From Adlercreutzia equolifaciens DSM 19450 (GTDB taxonomy: Bacteria > Actinomycetota > Coriobacteriia > Coriobacteriales > Eggerthellaceae), in contig NC_022567.1 in the NCBI RefSeq assembly GCF_000478885.1, forward strand, positions 930,001-994,000: a DNA stretch of 64,000 bases. Direction: 5' to 3'. Of this stretch, positions 17,481-24,974 are shown piece by piece. Below the pieces are notes generated by a model that was not told the origin of the DNA, did no database searches, and saw only the letters and a program-made list of their open reading frames with translations. The translations under genes were made by a program, and so were the position numbers. Position 1 is the stretch's first letter. Every line of letters begins with the position of its first letter.

Positions 17481-19262
17481 CTATCCTTCCGTGTAGAAAC
17501 TCTCGTCGTACCAACGCAGTACTTTGGCCAGGTATTTCTTCGCGTAGTTGTAATAGATGTAGAGCCATTCGCCCACGAAGTCGCCCTCCGCCTCCTTCAC
17601 GAGGCTCCAAACGTACCAGCACCACCCGGCCAGGGCCACGTAAGCGAAGTTGTGGCGCACCTCCTCGAAGGTGGGCTTGCGGTCGAAGTAGTGCTCCAGC
17701 GCGCGCAGTGCCTCTTCGTCGGAGCATTCGCAGCATACGACGTAGGTGCCGAAGTCGTTGGCGTAGTCGCCCATGCCGGCGTACTCCCAGTCGATGAGGT
17801 AGAGGTGGTCGTCGCCGTCGATGAGGAAGTTCAAATAGAAGAAGTCGTTGTGGGTCAGGCATACGGGCGCCCCATCGGCTTCGGCGTACTCCTTCACGCG
17901 GCGGGCCATGGCGGCCATCTCGTGGTAGCCGGGCACGTCGATGGGCCCCTTCTCGCGCAGCAGCGCCTCGTAGTGACAGCCTTCCTCATAGAAATCGAAG
18001 CGGTTGTCGACGCTGGCGCCGGACTCATGGATGAGGCGCGCCATCTTCATTGCCCGGGCCACTTCGGCGTCGTTGCGCGGATCGAGGTTGCGGGCGTTGG
18101 AAACGAATCGCGAGATCTTCCAACCGCGGGGATCCTCGTGGATGAAGGTGTCGTCGAGTCCCAGCTCGTGGGCGATTTTCTGCGCCGCGCTCTCGCTTGT
18201 GCGGTCGATCATGGCCTCGGTGCCGATGCCGGGATGGCGGTAGACGTACTCGCCGTCGGCGGTGGCGAAGTGGCAGGAGAGGTTCGTGAGCCCCTGCTTC
18301 AGCGGGTACACGTCATGGATGGCGCTCTTCTCGCAGCCGACCACGGCCACGATGTTGTCGAAGACCTCGGAGTCGAGGTTTTCTAGAAACAGGGGATCGA
18401 ACTGGCGCACCTCGTCCAGGCTGTCGAACTCGAAGATGGCGCCGGCGGGGTAGCGGCGGGCGACCATGTCCAGCTTCTTGATGTTGTCCAGGTAGATGTG
18501 CTCCCAGAGCTTGTCTTTGGTGTCGGGGTTGTCATAGATGACGTCGAGTAGAGGGACGTAGGTTTCGGAGAAGGCATGGTCGAAGTAGACGTGGCCTATC
18601 ATGTACCAGGCGTTCTCGCCGCCGATGGTCGCGCCGATGATGCGGTCGTGGGCGCCGGTTTGGACGCACCACTCGGGAGTGGGGCCCTCGGCGAATTCCA
18701 CGGCGTAATAGGCCTTCCATACGTACGGCTCGAAGGGATTCTCCGTGAAGTAGTCGTCCGAGGAGCAAATGTAGGTGTTGCCGAGGCGATCTTCTACGCG
18801 CTTGATGGAGGAGCTGTTGTTGCGCGAGGCGTAGTCGGGATTCACGACGATGGAGACGCCGAACTTGTCTTCGAGATAAAAGAAGTACTCCTTCTTGTAG
18901 CCGACGACCACGGTGATGTCAGTGATGCCGGCGGCGAGCAGCTGCTCGATTTGCCGCTCGACGAGCACCTCGCCGCGCACCTTCAGCAGGCCTTTGGGCT
19001 TCTCGTAGGAGATGGGGGCGAAGCGGGACGAGAGGCCCGCGGCCAGGATGACGGCGTTTTCCACGCGATAGGGGGCGAGCGCTGCCGTGCCGGCTTCCGT
19101 GGGCTCGCCGTCGGCTATGAGTCCGGCGGCCGTGAGCGCCTTCATGGCGTTGTTCACACTGCCGAGGGAGAGCTCTGTGGCCTCGGTGATCTTGCGCTGC
19201 GCGCACCCGGGATGCAGGACGATCTCCCGCAGCACCAGAAACTCGTTCTTGCTAAGGGGCAA
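17481..19262 (-). CDS. licCA: HTH - CTP:phosphocholine cytidylyltransferase - choline kinase fusion
   Basis: 593 aa with three parts. Residues 1-65 form a winged-HTH (MarR-like: ITEATELSLGSVNNAMKALT). Residues 68 to about 300 are a LicC-type nucleotidyltransferase (AVILAAGLSSRF, then EKPKGLL). Residues from about 315 to 593 are a LicA/choline kinase-type phosphotransferase with LTHNDFFYLNF (H471, D473) and LIDWEYAG (D491), the catalytic and metal sites. It would phosphorylate choline and turn phosphocholine into CDP-choline, the LicD donor. Start is TTG 19260-19262 preceded by GAGGT. LicA and LicC are separate proteins in Haemophilus and pneumococcus. The DNA-binding domain suggests self-regulation, as in BirA or NadR (inference). 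Confidence 0.9.
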   Translation of the reverse strand: MPLSKNEFLVLREIVLHPGCAQRKITEATELSLGSVNNAMKALTAAGLIADGEPTEAGTAALAPYRVENAVILAAGLSSRFAPISYEKPKGLLKVRGEVLVERQIEQLLAAGITDITVVVGYKKEYFFYLEDKFGVSIVVNPDYASRNNSSSIKRVEDRLGNTYICSSDDYFTENPFEPYVWKAYYAVEFAEGPTPEWCVQTGAHDRIIGATIGGENAWYMIGHVYFDHAFSETYVPLLDVIYDNPDTKDKLWEHIYLDNIKKLDMVARRYPAGAIFEFDSLDEVRQFDPLFLENLDSEVFDNIVAVVGCEKSAIHDVYPLKQGLTNLSCHFATADGEYVYRHPGIGTEAMIDRTSESAAQKIAHELGLDDTFIHEDPRGWKISRFVSNARNLDPRNDAEVARAMKMARLIHESGASVDNRFDFYEEGCHYEALLREKGPIDVPGYHEMAAMARRVKEYAEADGAPVCLTHNDFFYLNFLIDGDDHLYLIDWEYAGMGDYANDFGTYVVCCECSDEEALRALEHYFDRKPTFEEVRHNFAYVALAGWCWYVWSLVKEAEGDFVGEWLYIYYNYAKKYLAKVLRWYDESFYTEG

Positions 19263-19298
19263 AGCTGACCTCGATTCCTCGGAAATTCAATAAATGGG

Positions 19299-19362
19299 AT
19301 TATAGGACCTGAGATGTGAGAAAGTGTTCAAAATTATGAAGAACAACAAAATATTGAACAAC
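19299..19362 (-). promoter_or_regulatory. Promoter and operator-like repeats upstream of licCA
   Basis: On the minus strand a perfect TATAAT -10 lies at 19299-19304, giving a leader of about 30 nt. The best -35 candidate, TTGAAC, lies 21 bases away, which is too far for a normal unassisted promoter. Overlapping it are GAACAAC at 19341-19347 and 19356-19362 (15-bp period), and an inverted pair TGTTCAA (19325-19331) / TTGAACA (19354-19360). The area is unusually AT-rich for this genome. The arrangement looks like a regulator-binding site, possibly for the HTH domain of the gene product. Confidence 0.45.
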
Positions 19363-19501
19363 TTGGACGCGAACGGCTGGTAGCGGAGAGATTCGGGGAG
19401 ACTCGTGCGGAAAGCGGGATTCACGTTGGGCGCGAGATAAACGTTAGGTAACTAAGTAAGATTTGGGACTTCTGCTTGCCTTCGCTTCCCTCGTGTCCCG
19501 C

Positions 19502-19507
19502 TATAAT
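19502..19507 (+). promoter_or_regulatory. -10 element for the flavin reductase-rubredoxin gene
   Basis: TATAAT lies 38 bases before the ATG, with AAAGGA between them. No -35 box at 16-18 bases is convincing (TTGCCT is 20 bases away). The rest of the 282-bp gap 19263-19544 holds only the licCA control region described separately. Confidence 0.45.
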
Positions 19508-19544
19508 GGCAAGGGATTCCATAGGCTTCTTGAAAGGATTATTC

Positions 19545-20237
19545 ATGATCGATCGCAAGGCATTCCGCTCCCTGTCTTCGGGGCTCTACCTCATCACGGC
19601 CAAGGCGGGCGATGCGCGCTGCGGCTGCGTGGTGAACACGCTCGTGCAGGTGGCGAGCGAGCCGGCCACGCTGTCGGTGTCGCTGAACAAGGAGAACGCC
19701 ACCACCGCCGCCATCCTGGAGTCGGGCCGCTTTGCCGCCACGGTGCTCGCCGAGGACACCCCCATGGAGCTCATCGGCACCTTCGGCTTCCATACTTCCG
19801 CCGATACCGACAAGTTCGCCGCCTGCGCGAGCGCCCTCGACGGCGAGGAGGTGCCCTACGTGACCGAGCACGGCTTGGCGCGCTTCTCCGTCTCCGTCAC
19901 CGAGACCATTGACGTGGGCAGCCACTACCTGTTCGTGGGCGTCGTGGAAGAGGCCGAGGTGCTCGGCGCCGGCGACCCGCTCACTTACGCCTACTACCAC
20001 GCTGCGAAGGGTGGCAAGACCCCGCCCAAGGCCGCCACCTACAACAACGGCGACGAGGCCGCGGTTCCTGGCGTCACCGAGACGGCTGCCGGCGCGCCCG
20101 AGGCCGGCAAGAAGATCGCCTGGCGCTGCACCATCTGTGGCTACATCGAGGAGGGCTACCCGGACGGCCTGCCCGAGGGCTACATGTGCCCCATCTGCGG
20201 CGCCCCCCGCGAGATGTTCGAGCGCGTGGAGCTGTAG
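19545..20237 (+). CDS. Flavin reductase-rubredoxin fusion (high-molecular-weight rubredoxin type)
   Basis: 230 aa. Residues 1 to about 160 are an FMN-binding split-barrel flavin reductase domain (RSLSSGLYLITAKAGDARCG; SVSLNKEN). After a short linker comes a rubredoxin domain with CTICGY and CPICGA, the two Cys-x2-Cys pairs that hold the iron. Such fusions act in anaerobes as NAD(P)H:rubredoxin-type reductases that pass electrons to oxygen- or NO-reducing flavodiiron proteins. No flavodiiron gene is in the window. ATG 19545 follows AAAGGA. The longer open frame to 19476 has no supporting ribosome site. Confidence 0.9.
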   Translation: MIDRKAFRSLSSGLYLITAKAGDARCGCVVNTLVQVASEPATLSVSLNKENATTAAILESGRFAATVLAEDTPMELIGTFGFHTSADTDKFAACASALDGEEVPYVTEHGLARFSVSVTETIDVGSHYLFVGVVEEAEVLGAGDPLTYAYYHAAKGGKTPPKAATYNNGDEAAVPGVTETAAGAPEAGKKIAWRCTICGYIEEGYPDGLPEGYMCPICGAPREMFERVEL

Positions 20238-20283
20238 ATTTCCGAATAGAGCTGGAGATTTCTGGAACCGGCCGCGGCCGCGC

Positions 20284-20289
20284 TATAAT
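20284..20289 (+). promoter_or_regulatory. -10 element for the LCP gene
   Basis: TATAAT 47 bases before the LCP ATG. Only a poor -35 (TCTGGA, spacer 17) is present. It lies directly after a GC-rich palindromic stretch (CCGGCCGCGGCCG). Confidence 0.45.
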
Positions 20290-20335
20290 TCGTTGACGGA
20301 GTATCGATAGGTGCCCGACGAAGCAAGGAGGCTCG

Positions 20336-21493
20336 ATGGACGAGGCCGCGGCCGGGATTGAAACAAGGAAGAGCGCACAGGGGGTTTACGTTCCCGTGCG
20401 TTGGACGCGGAAGAAGCGCGCTCTCGCCATTGTCGCGGGGGTTGTCGTCGCATTCTTGTCTCTCGGTTGCGCGGCGGCGCTTTACGTTCACACCATCGAT
20501 TTGGCCCTGACGGCTGGCATGGACGACGACGAGCGCCGCGAGTTGGTTGGCGTGCTGACGCGGCCGAAGCCCGAGTTGGAGGCCCCCACGAGAGTGGTTG
20601 TGGAAGAGCCGGACCCGGAGCCTGTGGTGCCGCAGACCAATGCCTATTATGTGGTCATACTCGGCTGCGACGCGCGTCCGCATGAGACGATCGCGCGATC
20701 GGACGTGACCATGCTCGCCCGCATCGATCCGGATACGGGCACGGTGCACCTCATCTCCATTCCCCGCGATACCATGGTGGAGATCGACGGGTACGGCGTT
20801 CAGAAGATAAACGCCGCGCTTGCCTTCGGGGGGCCCGCCGGGGCCGTGAAGGCGATATCGGAGTTCGCGGGCGTGCCGATCACCCATTATCTGGAGGTCC
20901 GCTTCGAGCAGCTAGTGGAGCTGGTGGATCGGCTCGGCGGCGTTACCGTGAACGTGCCTGAGGGGTTCACGGCCGATACGAGCGGCATAACGCTGGCGGC
21001 CGGCGAGCAGCGGCTCACGGGCGAGGAGGCCCTCGCCTTCGCCCGCGAGCGCCACGCCGTCTCCTCGGGCGACTTCAGCCGCGCCGCCGCCCAGCGGGCC
21101 ATCATCTCCGCCATCGCCGATAAGGTGCTCGCCTCGCCGCCGACGGAGATGCCCTCGCTGGTGGGCTCGCTCGCCGCCTACGTGACCACCGACTACACCG
21201 TGGCCGAGCTGGCCGATACGGCCCTCGCCCTGAAGGACGCTGGCGTCACGGTGTACTCGGCTGCCTGCCCCAGCTACTCCTTCGGCGAGGGCGGCATCAG
21301 CTACGTCGGTGTCATGTACGACGAGTGGCACGCCATGATGCAGCGGGTCGATGCGGGGCTCGATCCCGCCGACGAGTCCGCGGAAATCCCCGAGCCCCAG
21401 GTCAGCGACGAGGATCTCGGCGCCGCCGCCAACGCCCGCTCCCCGCGCGACTATTCCGGCCGCGTCGATCAAGCCGGCTTCAAGGACAACTGA
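20336..21493 (+). CDS. LytR-CpsA-Psr (LCP) family cell-wall glycopolymer ligase
   Basis: 385 aa. One membrane anchor (about residues 24-47), then the extracellular LCP domain: VILGCDARPHETIARSDVTM, SIPRDTMVEIDGYGVQKINA and the LVDRLGGVTVNVP block, all typical of the polyprenyl-pyrophosphate-binding fold with conserved Arg/Asp residues. LCP enzymes transfer teichoic-acid-like or capsular polymers from lipid carriers to peptidoglycan. It is a good candidate for attaching the polymer made by the 4-11 kb genes, although it is a separate transcription unit. AAGGAGG sits four to five bases before ATG 20336. The C-terminal tail after about 345 is low-complexity. Confidence 0.9.
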   Translation: MDEAAAGIETRKSAQGVYVPVRWTRKKRALAIVAGVVVAFLSLGCAAALYVHTIDLALTAGMDDDERRELVGVLTRPKPELEAPTRVVVEEPDPEPVVPQTNAYYVVILGCDARPHETIARSDVTMLARIDPDTGTVHLISIPRDTMVEIDGYGVQKINAALAFGGPAGAVKAISEFAGVPITHYLEVRFEQLVELVDRLGGVTVNVPEGFTADTSGITLAAGEQRLTGEEALAFARERHAVSSGDFSRAAAQRAIISAIADKVLASPPTEMPSLVGSLAAYVTTDYTVAELADTALALKDAGVTVYSAACPSYSFGEGGISYVGVMYDEWHAMMQRVDAGLDPADESAEIPEPQVSDEDLGAAANARSPRDYSGRVDQAGFKDN

Positions 21494-21515
21494 GAACGGG
21501 CTGCTTGCGACCCAT

Positions 21516-21597
21516 CCGTAGGGGCCGACCTCGGTCGGCCCTCCCGAGTGGGGGAGTCTCGCTTGCGGCGAGGGGCGACCAAGGTCGCCCCCTACGG
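21516..21597. repeat. Nested inverted-repeat element
   Basis: Two hairpins, GGGCCGACC-TC-GGTCGGCCC (21522-21541) and GGGGCGACC-AA-GGTCGCCCC (21572-21591), are enclosed by an outer pair CCGTAGGGG (21516-21524) / CCCCTACGG (21589-21597). The two hairpins are diverged copies of one unit in opposite orientation. It lies between the LCP gene and the HPt terminator and resembles short dispersed intergenic repeats of GTAGGGGC type; only this pair is seen in the window. Confidence 0.6.
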
Positions 21598-21629
21598 AGG
21601 GTGCTACACTCGCTCCATGCTCCAAATTG

Positions 21630-21659
21630 AAAAACCCGGCGACTTCCATCGCCGGGGTT
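21630..21659 (-). terminator. Rho-independent terminator of the HPt gene
   Basis: On the minus strand an 8-bp G+C-rich stem (arms 21649-21656 and 21635-21642, loop of six) is followed by TTTTTC, about 30 bases past the HPt stop codon. Confidence 0.75.
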
Positions 21660-21687
21660 CTAGCTCACAGGAGGTTATGCCGAGCGC

Positions 21688-22056
21688 CTACAGCGTGCCG
21701 TCGCGCCAGGCCTCCAGGCCTTCCACGACGAGCGCATGGGCGCGCTCCACTTCGGGGAGGTGCTTGGCGGCGGCCTCGTACTCGCCGGCGTACAGCGCGT
21801 CGGAGAGGAGCGCCGCGCACTCGTAGAGATCCTTGAACGACAGATTGCCCGCCACGCCCTTCAGCGCATGGGCCTGGCTGTAGCCCTCCGAGTAGTCCTT
21901 GGCCTCCATGGCGGCCTGAAGCGCCACCAAATGGCCGTCGTCCAGATACTTCAGGGCCAGGCGCTCGTACAGCTCGGCGTTGTCGCCGAAGCGGTCCATG
22001 GCGTCCACGTAGTCGATGCCGAAGGGGCGAAGCTTGTCTGCGAGCTGAGCGGTCAT
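21688..22056 (-). CDS. Stand-alone HPt (histidine phosphotransfer) protein
   Basis: 122 aa, a single helical HPt domain. AHALKGVAGNL carries the phospho-accepting H63. HPt proteins relay phosphate between response-regulator receiver domains and a final regulator. No sensor kinase or receiver gene is nearby, so the partners are encoded elsewhere. The ATG has GGAAAGGA at normal spacing, and a terminator follows the stop. It is a monocistronic unit. Confidence 0.88.
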   Translation of the reverse strand: MTAQLADKLRPFGIDYVDAMDRFGDNAELYERLALKYLDDGHLVALQAAMEAKDYSEGYSQAHALKGVAGNLSFKDLYECAALLSDALYAGEYEAAAKHLPEVERAHALVVEGLEAWRDGTL

Positions 22057-22428
22057 GATCGGTCCTTTCCCGTGCTATTCCAGCGCCCGCGGCCCTCTCT
22101 CCTCTTCTTTGGACGGCAGTCGCGTTAAGTAAAACTGCTGCTCAGTGTAGTCGCACGTCACGAAGCTGTCAGCGAAGCGGGCCACTCGTTTACGTTTCGT
22201 AGCCAGTTGTAAGCAAGCTGTAATATGAATTTTGACAAACCGTCACCAAAGTGCGGACGATATGTGGTATTGACGCTCGTCAACAATGTTTTCCGACGTC
22301 AGGCTGCCGAAACGGAGGCTGGCTCCAAGGGAAGCGCGGCGTCAGCCCAGCGGTTGTCGCGCGGTGTGGCGTCGGCGGCTTCGACGGCGGTTGACGGTGG
22401 TGGCGGAGCCGCCGGGGTTAACGGGCGC
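22057..22428. other. Intergenic gap between hpt and tgt
   Basis: 372 bp without a convincing gene. It includes an AT-richer core (22195-22290) with the perfect palindrome TTGACGCTCGTCAA at 22270-22283 and a TTTTGACAAACCGTCA stretch just before it, which could be an operator or part of the hpt control region. The part nearest tgt holds GGCGGAGCCGCC (a possible weak terminator without a T-run). No RNA gene is recognised. Confidence 0.4.
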
Positions 22429-23574
22429 CTAGTAGTCCGCCGCCGCGTCGCTTTCCATCCACTGCTCGAAGAACTCCTCGTAGGCGTCGGCGAGCACGGC
22501 TTCCCGCGCGCGGCGCATGAGATCCAGCAGGAAGTGCAGGTTGTGCACCGACAGCAGGATGGCGCCGAGCATCTCGTTCTGCTTCACCAAGTGCCGGATG
22601 TAGGCGCGCGTGTGGTTTTTGCAGGTGGGGCAGTCGCAGGTGGGGTCGAGCGGCGTGAAGTCGCGGGCGTACTTGGCGTTGCGCATGTTCATGCGGCCGG
22701 CGCTGGAGAACGCGGTGCCCATGCGGGCCGTGCGGGTGGGCAGCACGCAGTCGAACATGTCGACGCCCTCGCGCACCGCGCGCACGAGCGTGGTGGGGTT
22801 GCCCACGCCCATGAGGTAGCGCGGCCGGTCGTCCGGGCAGGCGCGGGCCACTTCTCCCAAGGTCTCGAACATCACCTCGTGGTCCTCGCCCACGGAGTAG
22901 CCGCCGATGCCGTAGCCGCCGAAGCGCCGGCCGCCCGCAGTCAGCGACTCCTCTTCGATCTCGCGTAGCCGCCGCACGCTTTCCAAGCGCAAATCCAGGT
23001 GCATGCCGCCCTGCACGATGCCGAAGAGCGTCTGATCGGGTCGTTTGTGGGCGGCCAGGCAGCGACGCGCCCAAGCGCTGGAGTAGTCCACGGCGCGCGC
23101 CACGAACTCGCGGGTGGCGGGGTAGGGAGCGCACTGGTCCAGCTGCATGGCGATGTCGGCACCGATGAGCTCCTGGATGCGCATGTTCTCCTCGGGCGTC
23201 CAGTGGATCTTGCTGCCGTCGTAGATGGACTGGAACGTGACCCCGTCGTCAGAGAGCTTCACGGTGTCGGCGAGGCTGAATACCTGAAAGCCGCCGGAGT
23301 CGGTGAGCATGGGGCCGTCGTAGTTCATGAAGCGGTGGATGCCGCCGGCCTCGGCCACCAGGTCCGCGCCGGGCCGCATGGCCAAATGATAGGTGTTCGC
23401 GAGCACCACCTGGCTGCCCAGCTCGCGCAGCTGGCTCGTCGTGATGCCCTTCACCGTGGCGGAGGTGCCCACGGGCATGAACATCGGGGTGTGGAAATCG
23501 CCGTGGGCGGTGGTGTAGGTGAGCGCGCGGGCGTGCCCGCTGGTAGCGTCGCACGTGCAATCGAAGAGTGCCAA
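22429..23574 (-). CDS. tgt: Queuine tRNA-ribosyltransferase
   Basis: 381 aa, full length for bacterial Tgt. It swaps guanine-34 of GU(N) tRNAs for preQ1, a step to queuosine. DSGGFQVFSL carries the general-base aspartate, FDCVLPTRTARMG the nucleophilic aspartate, and CDCPTCKNHTRAYIRHL the zinc cysteines with a histidine further on. Start is TTG 23572-23574 with AGGA upstream. It faces away from queA, the next enzyme of the same pathway, across a gap filled by a large palindrome. Confidence 0.96.
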   Translation of the reverse strand: MALFDCTCDATSGHARALTYTTAHGDFHTPMFMPVGTSATVKGITTSQLRELGSQVVLANTYHLAMRPGADLVAEAGGIHRFMNYDGPMLTDSGGFQVFSLADTVKLSDDGVTFQSIYDGSKIHWTPEENMRIQELIGADIAMQLDQCAPYPATREFVARAVDYSSAWARRCLAAHKRPDQTLFGIVQGGMHLDLRLESVRRLREIEEESLTAGGRRFGGYGIGGYSVGEDHEVMFETLGEVARACPDDRPRYLMGVGNPTTLVRAVREGVDMFDCVLPTRTARMGTAFSSAGRMNMRNAKYARDFTPLDPTCDCPTCKNHTRAYIRHLVKQNEMLGAILLSVHNLHFLLDLMRRAREAVLADAYEEFFEQWMESDAAADY

Positions 23575-23596
23575 AAGAGGATCCTAACATCGGGGG

Positions 23597-23796
23597 CGTC
23601 CGAGCTCGGAGGGGGTGCTCGCAGCCCGCTGAACGCTTTTCCCCGCTGCGAATGCGATAACAGAAATAGCGAAGATGACGCACATCAGCGGGTACCATCC
23701 CGGCACCGCTGCTGCTGAAGTGGAAGCTATTTCCTTACGATCGCGTTCTCCGCGGGGCGTTCAGAGGTCTGCGAGCACCCCCTCCGAGCCCGGACG
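23597..23796. repeat. 200-bp imperfect palindrome between tgt and queA
   Basis: The outer arms 23597-23624 and 23769-23796 pair at 27 of 28 positions. CTGAACGC (23629-23636) pairs with GCGTTCAG (23757-23764). Pairing continues inward more loosely, with CCCCGC/GCGGGG and GAAATAGC/GCTATTTC. A central CAGCGGGTACC...GGCACCGCTG also tends to fold. The element fills most of the 284-bp divergent promoter gap. A 65-aa frame across its right half is not credible as a gene. It may be a MITE-like insertion or a structured control element. Confidence 0.75.
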
Positions 23797-23858
23797 ACGC
23801 ATGGTCATCGAAGATCATGGTAGTATAGCGCCTGCATGCATTCTAAGGAGCGCTTTTC

Positions 23859-24956
23859 ATGAGAACCGATGATTTCGACTACAACTTGCCCGAAGAGCTG
23901 ATTGCTCAGGAGCCGGCGGCGGTGCGCGACGAGTGCCGGCTGCTCGTGATGGATCGCGTTAGCGGGGAAGTGGAAGATCGCATCTTCAAGGACATCATCG
24001 ACTATTTACAACCGGGCGATTTGCTTGTGGCCAACGAGACGCGGGTCATGCCGGCGCGCTTGCTCGGCACCAAGCGGGGCACGGGCGGGGCGGCCGAGGT
24101 GTTTCTGCTGCGCGAGTGCGGAGGCCCGGAGCCGCGCACGAACCGCGTGGCCTTCTGGGAGGTGCTTGTGCGGCCGGGCAAGCGCCTGAAGCCGGGCTCC
24201 GGGGCCGTGGTGGATTTCACCAACGCCGCCGGGGACGTGGTGCTTTCCGCCGAGATCATCGATTGGGCCCGCGACGGGCAGCGCGGCGAGCGCGTGGCGC
24301 GACTTTCCACGCCCTTGCCGTCGCTTGACGAGGCTCTACATGCCGTGGGGCACACGCCCTTGCCGCCCTATATCCGCGACTACGCCGGCGACGAGGAGCT
24401 GTACCAGACGGTGTACTCGCGCCGGGAAAGCTCGGCGGCCGCGCCCACGGCCGGGCTGCACTTCACGCCCGAGCTCATCGAGCGCTTGCGCGAGCGCGGC
24501 ATCGGCTGGGCCACGGTAGAGCTGGAAGTGGGCCTGGACACCTTCCGCGTCGTCGACGAGGACGATCCGGAAAAGCACCACATCCACACCGAGTTCTACA
24601 CGGTGCCCCAGGCCACGGTGGATGCCGTGAACGCGACCCATGCTGCGGGCGGCCGCGTCATCGCCGTGGGCACCACGAGCGTCCGCAGCCTGGAAAGCGC
24701 CTGGGATCCCGAGGCCGACGGCGGCCGGGGCGCCCTTGTTGCCCGCGATCGCGAGGCCACGAGCCTTTATATCCTGCCGGGCTACGAGTTCCACGTGGTG
24801 GATGCCCTCATCACCAACTTCCACGTGCCGCGCTCCACGCTCATGATGCTCGTCTCCGCCTTCAGCACCCGCGAGAACATCCTGGCCGCCTACCAGCACG
24901 CCATCGACGAGCGCTACCGCCTCCTCTCCTTCGGCGACGCCATGTTCTTGCACTAG
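23859..24956 (+). CDS. queA: S-adenosylmethionine:tRNA ribosyltransferase-isomerase
   Basis: 365 aa. QueA adds the ribosyl part of SAM to preQ1-tRNA, giving epoxyqueuosine. Recognisable family stretches are FDYNLPEELIAQEPAAVRDE at the N-terminus, NETRVMPARL, RRESSAAAPTAGLHFT and NFHVPRSTLMMLVSAF. ATG 23859 follows AAGGAG. It sits divergently next to tgt, the enzyme of the preceding step. No other queuosine gene lies in the window, so preQ1 may be imported or made elsewhere. Confidence 0.97.
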   Translation: MRTDDFDYNLPEELIAQEPAAVRDECRLLVMDRVSGEVEDRIFKDIIDYLQPGDLLVANETRVMPARLLGTKRGTGGAAEVFLLRECGGPEPRTNRVAFWEVLVRPGKRLKPGSGAVVDFTNAAGDVVLSAEIIDWARDGQRGERVARLSTPLPSLDEALHAVGHTPLPPYIRDYAGDEELYQTVYSRRESSAAAPTAGLHFTPELIERLRERGIGWATVELEVGLDTFRVVDEDDPEKHHIHTEFYTVPQATVDAVNATHAAGGRVIAVGTTSVRSLESAWDPEADGGRGALVARDREATSLYILPGYEFHVVDALITNFHVPRSTLMMLVSAFSTRENILAAYQHAIDERYRLLSFGDAMFLH

Positions 24957-24974
24957 AGGGATGGCCTGCGGTAG

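Noticed and set aside
16287..18386. 699-aa plus-strand frame opposite licB and licCA
   Set aside because: No domains; the opposite strand encodes clear LicB, LicC and LicA motifs.
22225..22968. 247-aa plus-strand frame over the hpt-tgt gap and the tgt 3' end
   Set aside because: Mostly antisense to tgt; the gap portion has no ribosome site or recognisable domain.
23675..23872. 65-aa frame between tgt and queA
   Set aside because: Lies across one arm of the 200-bp palindrome and the queA ribosome site; composition is that of the repeat.
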